Assembly (NCBI GenBank): GCA_002914845.1 | Contig: JXTC01000239.1 | Coordinates: 233,291-297,290 of the forward strand | Source: Trema orientale | Taxonomy: Eukaryota > Streptophyta > Magnoliopsida > Rosales > Cannabaceae | Direction of reading: 5' to 3' | Length of the DNA: 64,000 nt | In this document: positions 13,428 to 23,262 of the stretch, one piece after another | How the letters are laid out: every line of letters begins with the position of its first letter | Position numbering within the stretch: position 1 is the first letter of the stretch | The notes under the pieces: model-generated | Told to the model about the DNA's origin: nothing | Seen by the model: the letters and a program-made list of their open reading frames with translations, nothing else | Databases searched by the model: none | Made by a program: the position numbers and the translations under genes

Positions 13428-15020
13428 TTCTCCCCCTCTAAAAAGAAGTTTAGTTCTCTAAACTTTAAAGTCCCGTGTTTTCCAAAGAACAAAATATTAA
13501 TAGATCCAGACATTCCTAAGAAGTCCCAACATCTGAGTAAATCTATGATCATCTCTTACTAAATTGAAACGATCTTTCGATCAATATGATACGAACTTGA
13601 GAATGTGAACTTATTCTAATTTGAGTGATTGAAACATCAAAGAAAGATCATCGCTTTTAAAACTTATCTATCGATAACTCTATAGCGTTTCTCGATCATT
13701 GTGATAGCCCCTTTACACTTTCACCTAAAAGAGGATGACAAGATGACTCAAACTTTTCTTAGTTTACAATTTGAGTAATCCTTGATAATCTCGTTATAAA
13801 ATTCTACTACCATATTATCTTTTCCCATATAGTATATCAAAAGTTTTCAACGTTCGTCTATATAGTCCTCATTCACTTTTCCATAAACTAAATACTAAGA
13901 AATATGCTAAGTGACTTCTTTCATATACTAGTCCTCAAAATTTTCGTAGGCCTTTATCTTACTACCTCTAGTATCTCTAATGTCTCATATTATGATTTTC
14001 TCAAAAATATCTTTTATAAATAAGGGAGGTCAATAGAACCACAAATGTGAATATTTCTCTATAAACCACATATTTCATAAAAATCAAATAATTTATCAAT
14101 CTTAGAAATATTGATCGACTTATATATTCCACTACATAATTGATCGACTTACATATTCCACTATATAAACGTTTTAACCTTTTGTTTTATAAACACAATT
14201 TTCATTTTTTTTCCTATCACCGATAATAGTAGATCCATTCTTAATATCAATACACTAAGTTTTCTGAAAACTCTTATCTTATAATTCTTACAATTTCTCA
14301 TCAAATAAGTATTCTTTAATTTGTTTGTGTAATCAATATCAATTTCTAAATAAGAGTAGTATTAAAAACTATCAAATACAAAGATCACTTTCTCCTATAT
14401 GATAAAACCATAGAAACAAATTGTGAACTCGTTTACAACAACCATATATTCTAATTCTAACTTTACTACATAGTATTCATAATCATAGCTAAAATATCCA
14501 TTCACCATATCTCGATTTTTGCTTAGTTTTTAAAATAAATATTATTAAGATAACATCATCTCAAATTTATCCAACTATATAAGTCATTATGGCTCCATAA
14601 TTTTTTTTCTAGGTAATATCGTTCTCCAAACTAGTCCATTATAATTTCTTTTTGGTCAAAATATCATTCTCTAATTTGTTTCTATCTATAAGTCCTTAAT
14701 GCCTATATTTCAATCATATATCATCACAAATATTTACAGAAAAACTCATATGTAAGGTCTTTAGCAAAACTAACCTATTTATCCTCAATCTTCTAGTAAC
14801 AATAACTTGTACTCTCATCAGTTAATACAAGTACATAAATTGACATTTCTTATATCTTCTCTTTGTCTTTTATTATCAGGGAACTTAGTTATTCAATAAA
14901 CTTAATGTACTCAATATTTCACTGTATGTTTTAGCCCATAACACAAATAATTTCACTTTTAGAAAGAATTGAAACATATTTTCTCCATTATCCCATTAAC
15001 CAATAAACCTAAATTTTTTT
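13428..15020 (-). other. decayed internal region adjoining the family-B 3' LTR
   Basis: It starts with the polypurine tract (complement of TTCTCCCCCTC) and a short stretch resembling the end of a gypsy polyprotein region. Beyond that it is very AT-rich and I could not find a readable pol motif. It is either internal retroelement sequence decayed beyond recognition or unrelated DNA. No gene is supported. Confidence 0.4.
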
Positions 15021-15021
15021 T

Positions 15022-15545
15022 TTAACCTATGTATAGGTATTTTTTTTAGCCTTTGGATCATCATCTAATGGTGATCCAACGGCTATAATGATGTGCATAA
15101 AAAGACGTATATTATTAATGCTATTTCTCTCTCTTACTTTTTAATATAAAAAATATGCGTGATAAATATTAATTGGCCAAAACGATACCTATGTATAGGT
15201 AAAAAAAAAATATCTACTGGATTGATGTCCATAAATATATATGGGCACCAATCCAGTAGGTATTTTTTTTTTATACATAGGTATCATTTTGACCAATAAA
15301 AATTTTTTTTGCACATTTTTTTATAAAAGTAAGAAAGAGAAAAAGCATTAATGATGCACATCTTTTCATACATCTCGTTATAGCCGTTGGATCACCTTTA
15401 GATGACGATCCAAGAGCTAAAAAAAAATACCTACACACAGTTAAAAAAAAAATACCTACTGGATTGGCAACCAATATATATATATATATATGTGGTTACA
15501 ATCCAGTAGGTATTTTTTTTTTCAATCTATGTATAGGTATTTTTT
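15022..15545. mobile_element. nested palindromic foldback element
   Basis: The left arm (about 15022-15220) carries CCTATGTATAGGTA, then GGATCATCATCTAATGGTGA and CTCTCTTAC. The right arm (about 15250-15445) carries the complementary order, with TAGATGACGATCC near its end. The centre is an AT-rich loop between CTGGATTG and CAATCCAG. A second, smaller palindrome at about 15455-15510 repeats the CTACTGGATTG / CAATCCAGTAG pair around a TA run. This is a snapback or MITE cluster; the superfamily is undetermined. A related motif (CTACTAAATTGGTGCC) appears near 34088. Confidence 0.7.
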
Positions 15546-15691
15546 TTTAAGCCGTTAGATCATTATAGTAGCCTTTTCCTTGTATCAGTTATAATTTCAT
15601 TAGATTTGAACATTTCAAACCTATCACTTGTTAGCTTTAAATCTTTCTTATTTGTTTCTCTTTAATCGAGCTATGAGCTATATCAACTGAA

Positions 15692-16376
15692 TAGAGGTGG
15701 CAAAACGGATGGCCCAAACGAGCCAGCCCGCATTAGAACGGGCCACAGGCCGGGCTAGCCCTAGGGGTAGGGCCGGGCTAGGCCTAGATATTTAGGCCCG
15801 CACGAGCCGACCAGGCCCAGCCCGTTAAAAATAATTTTTTTATTTTATTAAACGTTTTAAAATAAATTTAAATATAAAACATTTTCTAATACTTATAAAT
15901 ATACATTCCCTCACTTTTTTTTTACTTTCAAATTTCAATCTAATTCTAAATAATTTTCTTAAGATTTTTGTTTTAAACTTTTTCATTATCAACTATTCAA
16001 CTTATATTCTTTTAGCTTATTTAATTATTTAAAAATTTTTATCAATAGAAAAAAATATGTACAACTAATATTTTTAATATACAAATAATTATTTAAATTT
16101 CTAATATTTTTAACTAATACTACAACTAATAATCTTATTTTTTAATTTTTTTTTTAAATTTGGACCAAAAACGGGCCGGTACGAGCCGACCCGTTTTGGC
16201 TCAGTCTGCCTAGGAACCCGTGTGTGCCTATGCGCCGGGCCACACTCAATTTTTCAAATTTCGGACTTGACCGACCCTATTTCTTAGACAGGACAGGCCG
16301 AACCAGCCCGTTTTCCCTCTCAAGCCCGGTTTGGGATGGGCCGGCCCAGCCTGACCCGCCGATTTTGCCAGCTCTA
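15692..16376. mobile_element. non-autonomous hAT-type DNA transposon
   Basis: The left end is TAGAGGTGGCAAAACGG and the right end GATTTTGCCAGCTCTA, imperfect inverted repeats. Both subterminal zones are rich in GGCCCG / CGGGCC motifs. The flanks carry an 8-bp duplication with one mismatch (CAACTGAA at 15684-15691, TAACTGAA at 16377-16384), the length typical of hAT. At 685 bp with an AT-rich centre it has no transposase. Confidence 0.8.
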
Positions 16377-16384
16377 TAACTGAA

Positions 16385-16835
16385 ACAATGTGCTCAGTAC
16401 CAAAAAAATAACTGTCATTGTTACCACACATATTTAATATGAGTAAGGCTTTCTTTCTTTTTTCCTTTCTTTTTTTTTTTCCTGAAAAGAAAAAACGTTA
16501 TATCGGTACGAGATGTATAGCTAGCCCATGTTAGGGTCAAGTGATATACAAAAAGAACAAATGGGAAGAGAAACAGAAAGCTACACTCCTCGGACTGATG
16601 GAACGGACTAGAAAAAGTAGAGTTGTTTTGTTCACAGAATTCAAAAACAAGTTTAGTAGGTCTGGGCAGTAGTTGCCAAAATAGTAACTTTATTAACAAG
16701 AACGTTTATCCCTAGGGAAGTTTTGAGTACTTTCTTCACTTTGGAATTCATAGTGTGAAGTGGGGTTTTGGCATAGTTTTCTTCTCAAACAGAATCTATT
16801 TTGTACTTGTTCACTAGAATATGTTTTTTACGAGT
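16385..16835. other. unique spacer between the hAT element and the inverted family-B LTR
   Basis: No gene or repeat is recognised. A T-rich run near 16455-16482 gives a spurious minus-strand ORF. The last five bases are CGAGT, which mirror the ACTCG next to the family-B LTR at 8051-8055. Confidence 0.45.
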
Positions 16836-17335
16836 TGTGACAACCCGTTAGGGAAAAAGAAACATATATATATAATTGATTTATGTTATATAAATAATAC
16901 AAGAATAAAAAAAAAGATTAAAAAGCTTTTAGTTAATGGTATTTATTAAGGTTACTTTAATAATTGAACAATAGACCCTTTAAGAAATACTAAGACTAAT
17001 AATCTGTTCAGTTTTATACGTACATTTTATGGGAAAGGCAGAGAGGTAGGCAGCTATAGAGTTTCAAGGAAGAAGGAGAAGCAAGAAGAGGATTCAATTC
17101 ATTCGAATGTTAAGGTAATTAACTGTAATCTTTTGAGTCTACATGCACTAATTAGATTTTTGGGGATTTGAATTGCATGTCTAGGGTTAGGGTTTTAATT
17201 TAATAAATAATTTATGAACTATTAGGATGAATCTGATAGAAGATGAAGCCTATTGATATTAGGATTCAAACAAGACAAATTTTAAGTGATTTGGTTTGGT
17301 AAATAGAAAGTTATGAATTTTTGAGTTTTGGGTAA
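16836..17335 (+). mobile_element. family-B LTR fragment in + orientation, truncated
   Basis: It starts TGTGACAACCCG and follows the minus-strand copy (13427 downward) nearly base for base for about 500 bp, through the stretch ending GAGTTTTGGG. After that the similarity stops abruptly at a TA-rich tract. It is the 5' part of an LTR, opposite in orientation to the copy at 8056-13427. Confidence 0.8.
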
Positions 17336-17763
17336 CCTATATATATATATGTATCGGGTAGTATCAATGCCTAAAACAAGTTGTAATAATTTCATTCATG
17401 GTAAAGGAAAAATTTATTGGATATATGGAGCCTAATTATATTATACACTAATATCGTCTTGACACAGTTTAAACACACATGTCAACCTTTGCGCAAAGGT
17501 CAACTTGGGGTTAAAGAAGGTAGTAGTCCCTCCCCTGGATATAGGAGTGGGGCCTCCGAAGCCAATTTTTTAGTAGGGTTCCATAGAGTATTTCACACAT
17601 TTATTTGGTTTCTCTAATTTTTTTTTAAATATATAAATTAAGGATATTGGGGCTAATTTTTGGCAAGTAAAATTACACAGAGAAACACATATTTTGATTA
17701 GAAGCGTGAGACGTAAGATTTTTTTTTATTCATATCATTTTCATCATAGTCAAAATTTGCAAG
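17336..17763. other. unassigned sequence between the truncated LTR and the Tekay insertion
   Basis: It begins with a TA microsatellite and holds no recognisable domain or repeat. A short + strand ORF (17417-17617) has no family signature. Confidence 0.4.
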
Positions 17764-17768
17764 TTCAA

Positions 17769-20700
17769 TGTAACTCCCCTAATTTTATGAGCAACTTTAT
17801 TGTATTTCTTTTGTGTGTATTAAAGTGGAAAGAGAAATACAATAAAGATTGTATTATATTATTAAATCTTGCGCACATAATTCACGAGGTTAATTTCGTG
17901 AATTTATTGTTATATAGATTTAATTGGAGCTTAGTGTTGGCAATTGAATTTTATTTTATTAGCTATTTTGGGTTCTAGGGTGTTGGGGGTATATTTGTTG
18001 AGAATATTTAAAGTATGAAAAAGTTATAAAGATTGGAAGGGCATAACTGAAATATTTTTCAACTCAGGGACTATCTTGCAAACCTGGGATTAGTCTTAGC
18101 TCAACCTTGAATCACGTTGGAGACAGATGCCCTGTAGGAGAATATGTTTGAGAGAAGGATTGTTGAGCTGTGGGGAGGTTTGGCTAGGTGTTAAGCAAGG
18201 TTTGCCACCTATTATTCCTTTGATTTTATGTTTTGTCAAGTCCTATGCTCTGTCTTTAGTTTAGTTGCATAGGAAATAAAACTGAATGTTTTGTCCCTCA
18301 GTTCTTTCTCTCCAGCCGTAGCTATTCACTCTTCTCCCTCACTTTGTCTTAAGTAAATGGTTTTCTTGTCCAAGACTTAGACACTATAGCAACTTCAAGG
18401 GAGCTACTACAGCCTAGGGAGTTTACAAGGCTGTGGGAGTTGGAGGATAACTAAAGGTTAGTATGTTTTTGAAACCTTATGGTCTGGTCATCTTGAAGTT
18501 TTGGAATACTCTAAGCTTAATGATAATTTTCTCTTAGGAAATTTGAAAGTATGGTGGTGGTGCATGCAAGGTAGATCTATTGAGTTTTCAGTGGAGTCTT
18601 GGTAAAACGTTTTGTTGAATTTTCAGGACTTTATGAATTATGGAGTCTCTTATATATATAAATATTTATGTCGTGCTAAGTAAAATCTTTATTACATGTT
18701 AAAGGTTGGGTTAAAGCTTGTAAAATGCATTTTTGGTCAGTTTAGATAGCTTGATTTGGAGTTTTCGCAAAAAAAATTCGAAGTTTCTGATGAGGATTCT
18801 GATTTCTGATTTCTCACTGAGCAGTTTCTGTTCTTGGGCTATTTCGTACCCTTAACCTAATCCAAATAAGTTGAAATTTTAGTATATCGTAGTAGACATC
18901 TAGCTCTTTCCAAATTAACCTTGTTTGTAAAATTCTGATGAGGATTCGATTTTCTATGATTTTTCAAAGATACGTTCTGTCAGCAAAACAGAGTCTCATC
19001 TCTGGAGCTGTTTTTGGTCGACCAGAATCTATTTTTAATGCCTAAATCAACTCATTGAGCAGAGGTTGAATTCCAGGATTATTTTGGTCGACCAGGGTTG
19101 GTCGACCAAACTTTTTCAGACCTAGAAAATGATCGTTTTAAGTGTTTTACACTGAAGTTTGATTTTATTTTAACCCCTAGTACGCCTTGAGTACTATATT
19201 TGAGAGCAATGACTGAAACTAAGCTGCATTTTATACTTAAGGTTGGGATTAGTTAGGTATTTAATTTTACTAGTGCTAATATTAAATTAAGTGAAAACTT
19301 AGAATTAGGAAAAAGCTCCAATTAATCTTGATACTGTATTGTGTTACAGTAGGAACGTTTCTGCGTGAGATTTTGGTGTGGACTATTTTACTAAAGCTTA
19401 AGGTACACCATTTCTAGGTAAGTGCAGTTATTTATCTACAGCATTGAGTAACTAATGGTATAAAAGTTTGTGCTGGAATTGTATTTATTGTGCTTGGCTT
19501 ATTGTACGTGATAAGTAAGTGCAGTTATTTATCTACAGCATTGAGTANAGTAACTAATGGTGCAAAAATTTGTGCTAGAAATATATTTATTGTGCTTTGC
19601 TTATTATACATGCTAAGTTGATTTTGTGTTGCTAAGGTGCTATACTAGTATATAGTGAAGTACTTATACAAATGCACATATATACACTTACCAATTGATA
19701 CATATGATGAGTAGTTACGTGCACATTTAGTGATACTTGTGATGAGTCACTAATGGAATAAGGTAACGATGCTTATGATGAGTCATTACGTGTACATTTA
19801 GTACTGCTTATAATGAGTTACTAATAGAATTAAGGTAACGATGCTTGTGATGAGTCATTACGTGCACAGCTAGTGATGCTTGTGATGAGTCACTAATAGA
19901 ATTAAGGTAACGATTCTTGTGATGAGTCGTTATGTGTACAGTCAGTGATGCTTGTGATGAGTCACTAACAGAATTAAAGTAACGATGCTTGTGATGATTC
20001 GTTACTTGCACAGCTAGTGAAGCTTGTGATAAGTCACTAACAGAATTAAGGTAACGATACTTGTGATGAGTCGTTACGTGCACAGCTAGTAATGCTTGTG
20101 ATGAGTCACTAACAGAATTAAGGTAACGATGCTTGTGATGAGTCATTACGTGCACAACAGGTGATACTTGTGTGAATCACTAACGGAATTAAGGTAACGA
20201 TGCTTGTGATGAGTCGTTACGTGCACAGCTAGTAATGCTTGTGATGAGTCACTAACGGGATTAAGGTAACGATGCTTGTGATGAGTCGTTACGTGTACAT
20301 TTAGTGATGCTTGTGATGAGTCACTAATGGAATTGAGATAACAATGCTTGTGATGAGTTGTTACATGTAAACTCCAGTGATGCTTGTGATGAGTTACTGT
20401 TGAGCTAGACTGGCGATGCTTGTGATGAGTCGCCCAATATTGGATAAGAAAGCAAAAAAGGTTGAGGACCTATTAATGTGTGGTATTGTTGGTATACTTA
20501 TTGTGCTTGTTTTTATGGCTTTGTTGTACGTTATGGATGTTGTGTTAAGTTTTGTATAGTTTGTCTATTTTGAAGTTTGGAGTAATGTTTATCCTGCCTT
20601 ACTAAGCTTTATGCTTATGTAATTACTCCATGCTGTAGGTAAAAGAAAGAACAGGGTTAGTCAATGATGAGCGGACCAGTCATCGTGCAATGTACATTTG

Positions 20701-20985
20701 GGCTGACCGTGGGAAAGTATGAAAATGTTTTGAAAGTGGCTCAAACTCTGTTATTTGAATTTTGGAAGTTATTTTATATAATTATATTGTGAACGGATGG
20801 AGCGTTTGTGAAAGAGGAATTTAATACGAGTGTGTTATTAAGTTGGATATTTATTAACATCTCTATGTTTTTGTTATATAAAATAGATGTGTTGAAAAAA
20901 AAAATTAAAATTAACAGGTCTTAATTGGCCTTGTTATGGAAAAAGTTTTACAAAATAATAATTTTAAACACGGAGGATGTTACAA
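17769..20985 (+). mobile_element. 5' LTR of the Tekay-type element (about 3.2 kb)
   Basis: It begins TGTAACTCCCC and ends GGAGGATGTTACA. It contains three copies of the palindrome TGGTCGACCA near 19014-19106, a direct duplication of about 98 bp (starting near 19418 and 19516, the second holding one N at 19547), and the 72-bp tandem array at 19696-20435. The 3' LTR has the same landmarks in the same order. Confidence 0.9.
19696..20435. repeat. 72-bp tandem array of paired hairpin half-units, 5' LTR copy
   Basis: About ten copies of a 72-bp unit. Each unit has two half-units sharing the 13-base segment TGCTTGTGATGAG. In one half the arms are GTAACGA / TCGTTAC, in the other TTAGTGA / TCACTAA. 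Near the right end the arms become TAACAA / TTGTTA (20339-20363) and GGCGA / TCGCC (20412-20434), still complementary. Many second halves contain TGAGTCA, the GCN4/bZIP core. The 115-codon minus-strand ORF (19808-20155) arises because 72 is a multiple of 3. Confidence 0.9.
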
Positions 20986-20988
20986 AAT

Positions 20989-21000
20989 GGTATCAGAGCT
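20989..21000 (+). promoter_or_regulatory. primer-binding site, initiator Met-tRNA type
   Basis: TGGTATCAGAGC lies three bases after the 5' LTR end. It is the usual plant LTR-retrotransposon minus-strand primer site. Confidence 0.9.
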
Positions 21001-21161
21001 GGAGTTGAGCCTTTTCTGTAGACAAAACTATATGTACATTACACGATGACAAGGACTCCGCTCACTGTAAGTATAAAGTGCTTAAGCTAGTTTTATGAAA
21101 ACCCTACTATAAGTGTGAAATTTTGTTGATTTATGATGGATATATCAATTGAGTAAAGGAT

Positions 21162-21912
21162 GGATGGTTCTCAGAGGACTGAGTCAGAGGTGAACAATAA
21201 TGTGACTTACACTCCTGATGAGATAGGCGAGTGGGGGACTATGAGCCTCCTTTGTTTTATGGAACCCAATCAATGCATGTGTTTGATTGGACTAGTCTTC
21301 TGAGTAGAATTTTCAAAGTGGTAGTTGTACCTAGGCCTCTTAAGTTAGACATAGCTAGCTTATACTTGAGAGGAGAGGCTTCCCAGTGGTTTAATGGAAG
21401 AGGTACAAATCCTATATCTCGTAAATGAGATTAGTTCATGTTTTCACTGGAAAGAACTTTTAGGCCAAACTTTGCTATTTTTGCATAGGAGGGTCAGGTT
21501 AGGACCTTGAATGCTAATGTTACTAATACTTCAGAGGAGGAAGTATTTGATGATGAGGATTCAAAGGAAGATCCTGAAGAGGATCCAGAGGAAAATCTTG
21601 AGAAAGATTCAGGAGAAAATGAAACTAGTTGTGGAAGTAACTCATGAACACTAGGGGTATAAATCCAGTTGTATTGATATGTACCCTTTTGTATATAGTT
21701 TAAGGGGGTAAAACTTAATTTTATTATATATATGCTAAGAAATGATGCTAGAATTTATTGGGATATTGTGAAGAGATCCCAAGAAGTAGTGAGAATTAGT
21801 TGGACAGAAATTTTCGTTGAGTTCAATATAAGTACTATAACAAGGTGGTAGTAGAACATAAGGTAATTGAGTTTACCAATTTGGGACAAGAAAATATGTC
21901 GATGATAGAGTA
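21162..21912 (+). pseudogene. gag remnant of the Tekay-type element
   Basis: Three gag-like pieces lie in different frames. First, 21162 onward starts MDGSQRTESEVNNN, then after a frame change reads PPLFYGTQSMHVFDW and LRGEASQWF, typical of the gypsy gag core, with a stop at 21426-21428. Second, about 21490-21645 encodes an acidic Glu/Asp run (SKEDPEEDPEENLEKD) and a stop. Third, about 21738-21912 reads NDARIYWDIVKRSQEVV and then, one frame over, YYNKVVVEHKVIEFTNLGQE, a later gag motif. The zinc knuckle is missing. The last piece runs straight into integrase, marking the junction of the large internal deletion. It is non-functional. Confidence 0.75.
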
Positions 21913-23202
21913 TTGATGTATAAGGGGCAGATTTGTGTGCCAGATGATTTTGAAATCAAGCAGCAAATCTTGTATGAAGCCCGTAACACTCCATATTTGA
22001 TACATCCTAGAACTACAAAGATATATGTAGAATTGAAATGTCATTTATGGTGACCAGGTATGAAAAAGGATGTTGTCGATTATGTGGCAAAGTGCTTAAC
22101 GTGTCAGCAAATGAAGGCTGAACACCAAAGACCGGCAGGGTTGTTACAACCATTAGAGATTCCTGAGTGGAAGTGGGAACAAATCACTATGGATTTTGTG
22201 TCAGGTTTACTAAAAACAAAGGAAGGACATGATTCCATATGGGTCATTGTGGACAGAATGACTAAAATAGCCCATTTTCTGCCTATTCGAACTACTTACA
22301 CAGTGGATAAGTTAGCAAGGTTGTATATACAAGAAATTGTTCGACTGCATGGCATACCTGTTTCAATCATATCTGATAGGGATGCACATTTCACCTCAGC
22401 ATTTTGGAAAAGCTTACAGAAAGGTTTAGGGACTCGGTTAAAGTTTAGTACAACTGCGCATCCCCAAACCGATGGTCAAAGTGAGCGAACTATTCAAACT
22501 CTAGAGGATATGTTGAGAGCTTATGTGATCGATTTTTCAGGATCATGGAACCAATATCTTTCACTGATCGAGTTTTCGTATAATAACAGTTACCAGGAAT
22601 CTATCAAAACGTCCCCGTATGAAGTGCTATGTGGTCGTAAGTGTCGATCACCAATTCATTGGCACGAGGCCGGTGAAAGAAGATATTTAGGTTCGGAATT
22701 GGTGGATCAAGCCACTAGAGCTATTGAAAAGATTAAAAAGAGATTGAGAGCTTCAATTGATCGATAAAAGAAGTACGCTGATAAGCGACGACGAGCGTTG
22801 GAATTTAAAGTTGGGGAAATGGTGTTTCTGAAAGTGGCACCGATGCGGGGAGTAGTAAGATTTGGCAAGAAGGGTAAATTAAGCCCTAGGTATATTGGGC
22901 CTTTCGAAATAATTGAGCGAGTCGGTGATGTGGCCTACCGACTAGCCCTTCCCCCAGCCCTATCCAGGATACATGATGTGTTCCATGTGTCAGTACTGCG
23001 GAAGTACTTGTTTGATTCCTCTCATGTGTTGAGCTATGAGTCTTTGGATGTTGATCCAGAGTTATCGTACGAAGAGGTGCCAGTAAAAATCCTTGATAGA
23101 AAAGAGAAAGAACTCCGGAACAAGACGATTCCTCTTGTGAAAGTTCTATGGCAGAATCATGCTGTGGAAGAAGCCACTTGGGAGTTAGAAGAGGAAATGT
23201 GA
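21910..23202 (+). pseudogene. integrase plus chromodomain, two nonsense mutations
   Basis: One frame of 431 codons with only two internal stops: TGA at 22051-22053, where relatives have the second Trp of a WWPGM motif, and TAA at 22765-22767 after ASIDR. Domains in order: an HHCC zinc-binding region (LIHPRTTK...KCHLW...CLTCQQMK), then the DDE catalytic core with Asp in MDFVSGLL, Asp in ISDRDAHFTSAFW and Glu in TDGQSERTIQ. A C-terminal part follows (KLSPRYIGPFEI, RIHDVFHVSVLRKY), then a chromodomain-like end (VKVLWQNHAVEEATWELE) that would direct integration to marked chromatin. The terminus at 23202 lies 60 bases before the 3' LTR. Apart from the two stops the coding sequence is well preserved. 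It is a retrotransposon gene, not a host gene. Confidence 0.88.
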
Positions 23203-23251
23203 AAAAAGTATCCAGTTTTGTTTTAAGTTTCGGGGACGAAACTTTTTGTAA

Positions 23252-23262
23252 TTGTGGGGAAT
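23252..23262 (+). promoter_or_regulatory. polypurine tract
   Basis: TTGTGGGGAAT directly precedes the 3' LTR TGTAAC. Upstream the sequence CGGGGACGAAACTTTTT is a typical gypsy pre-PPT context. It would prime plus-strand synthesis. Confidence 0.75.

Noticed and set aside
19808..20155. 115-codon minus-strand ORF with a 24-residue repeat (and its twin at 25357-25704) as a protein gene
   Set aside because: It lies wholly in the 72-bp LTR array; 72 is divisible by 3, so an open frame in one phase is expected. No domain and no independent start context.
19696..20435. Hammerhead ribozyme array, suggested by repeated TGATGAGTC
   Set aside because: The core needs CTGATGA plus a GAAA segment at set spacing. 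Here the base before TGATGA is G in nearly all copies and no GAAA partner follows, so the likeness is just a short string.
17769..20985. Tekay LTR and family-A LTR as one family
   Set aside because: Both end in GTTACA and are about 3 kb, but their starts and interiors do not align by eye and the repeat content differs.
22060..23202. Integrase-chromodomain ORFs as host genes
   Set aside because: They lie between matched LTRs with target duplication, primer site and purine tract, and contain two in-frame stops.
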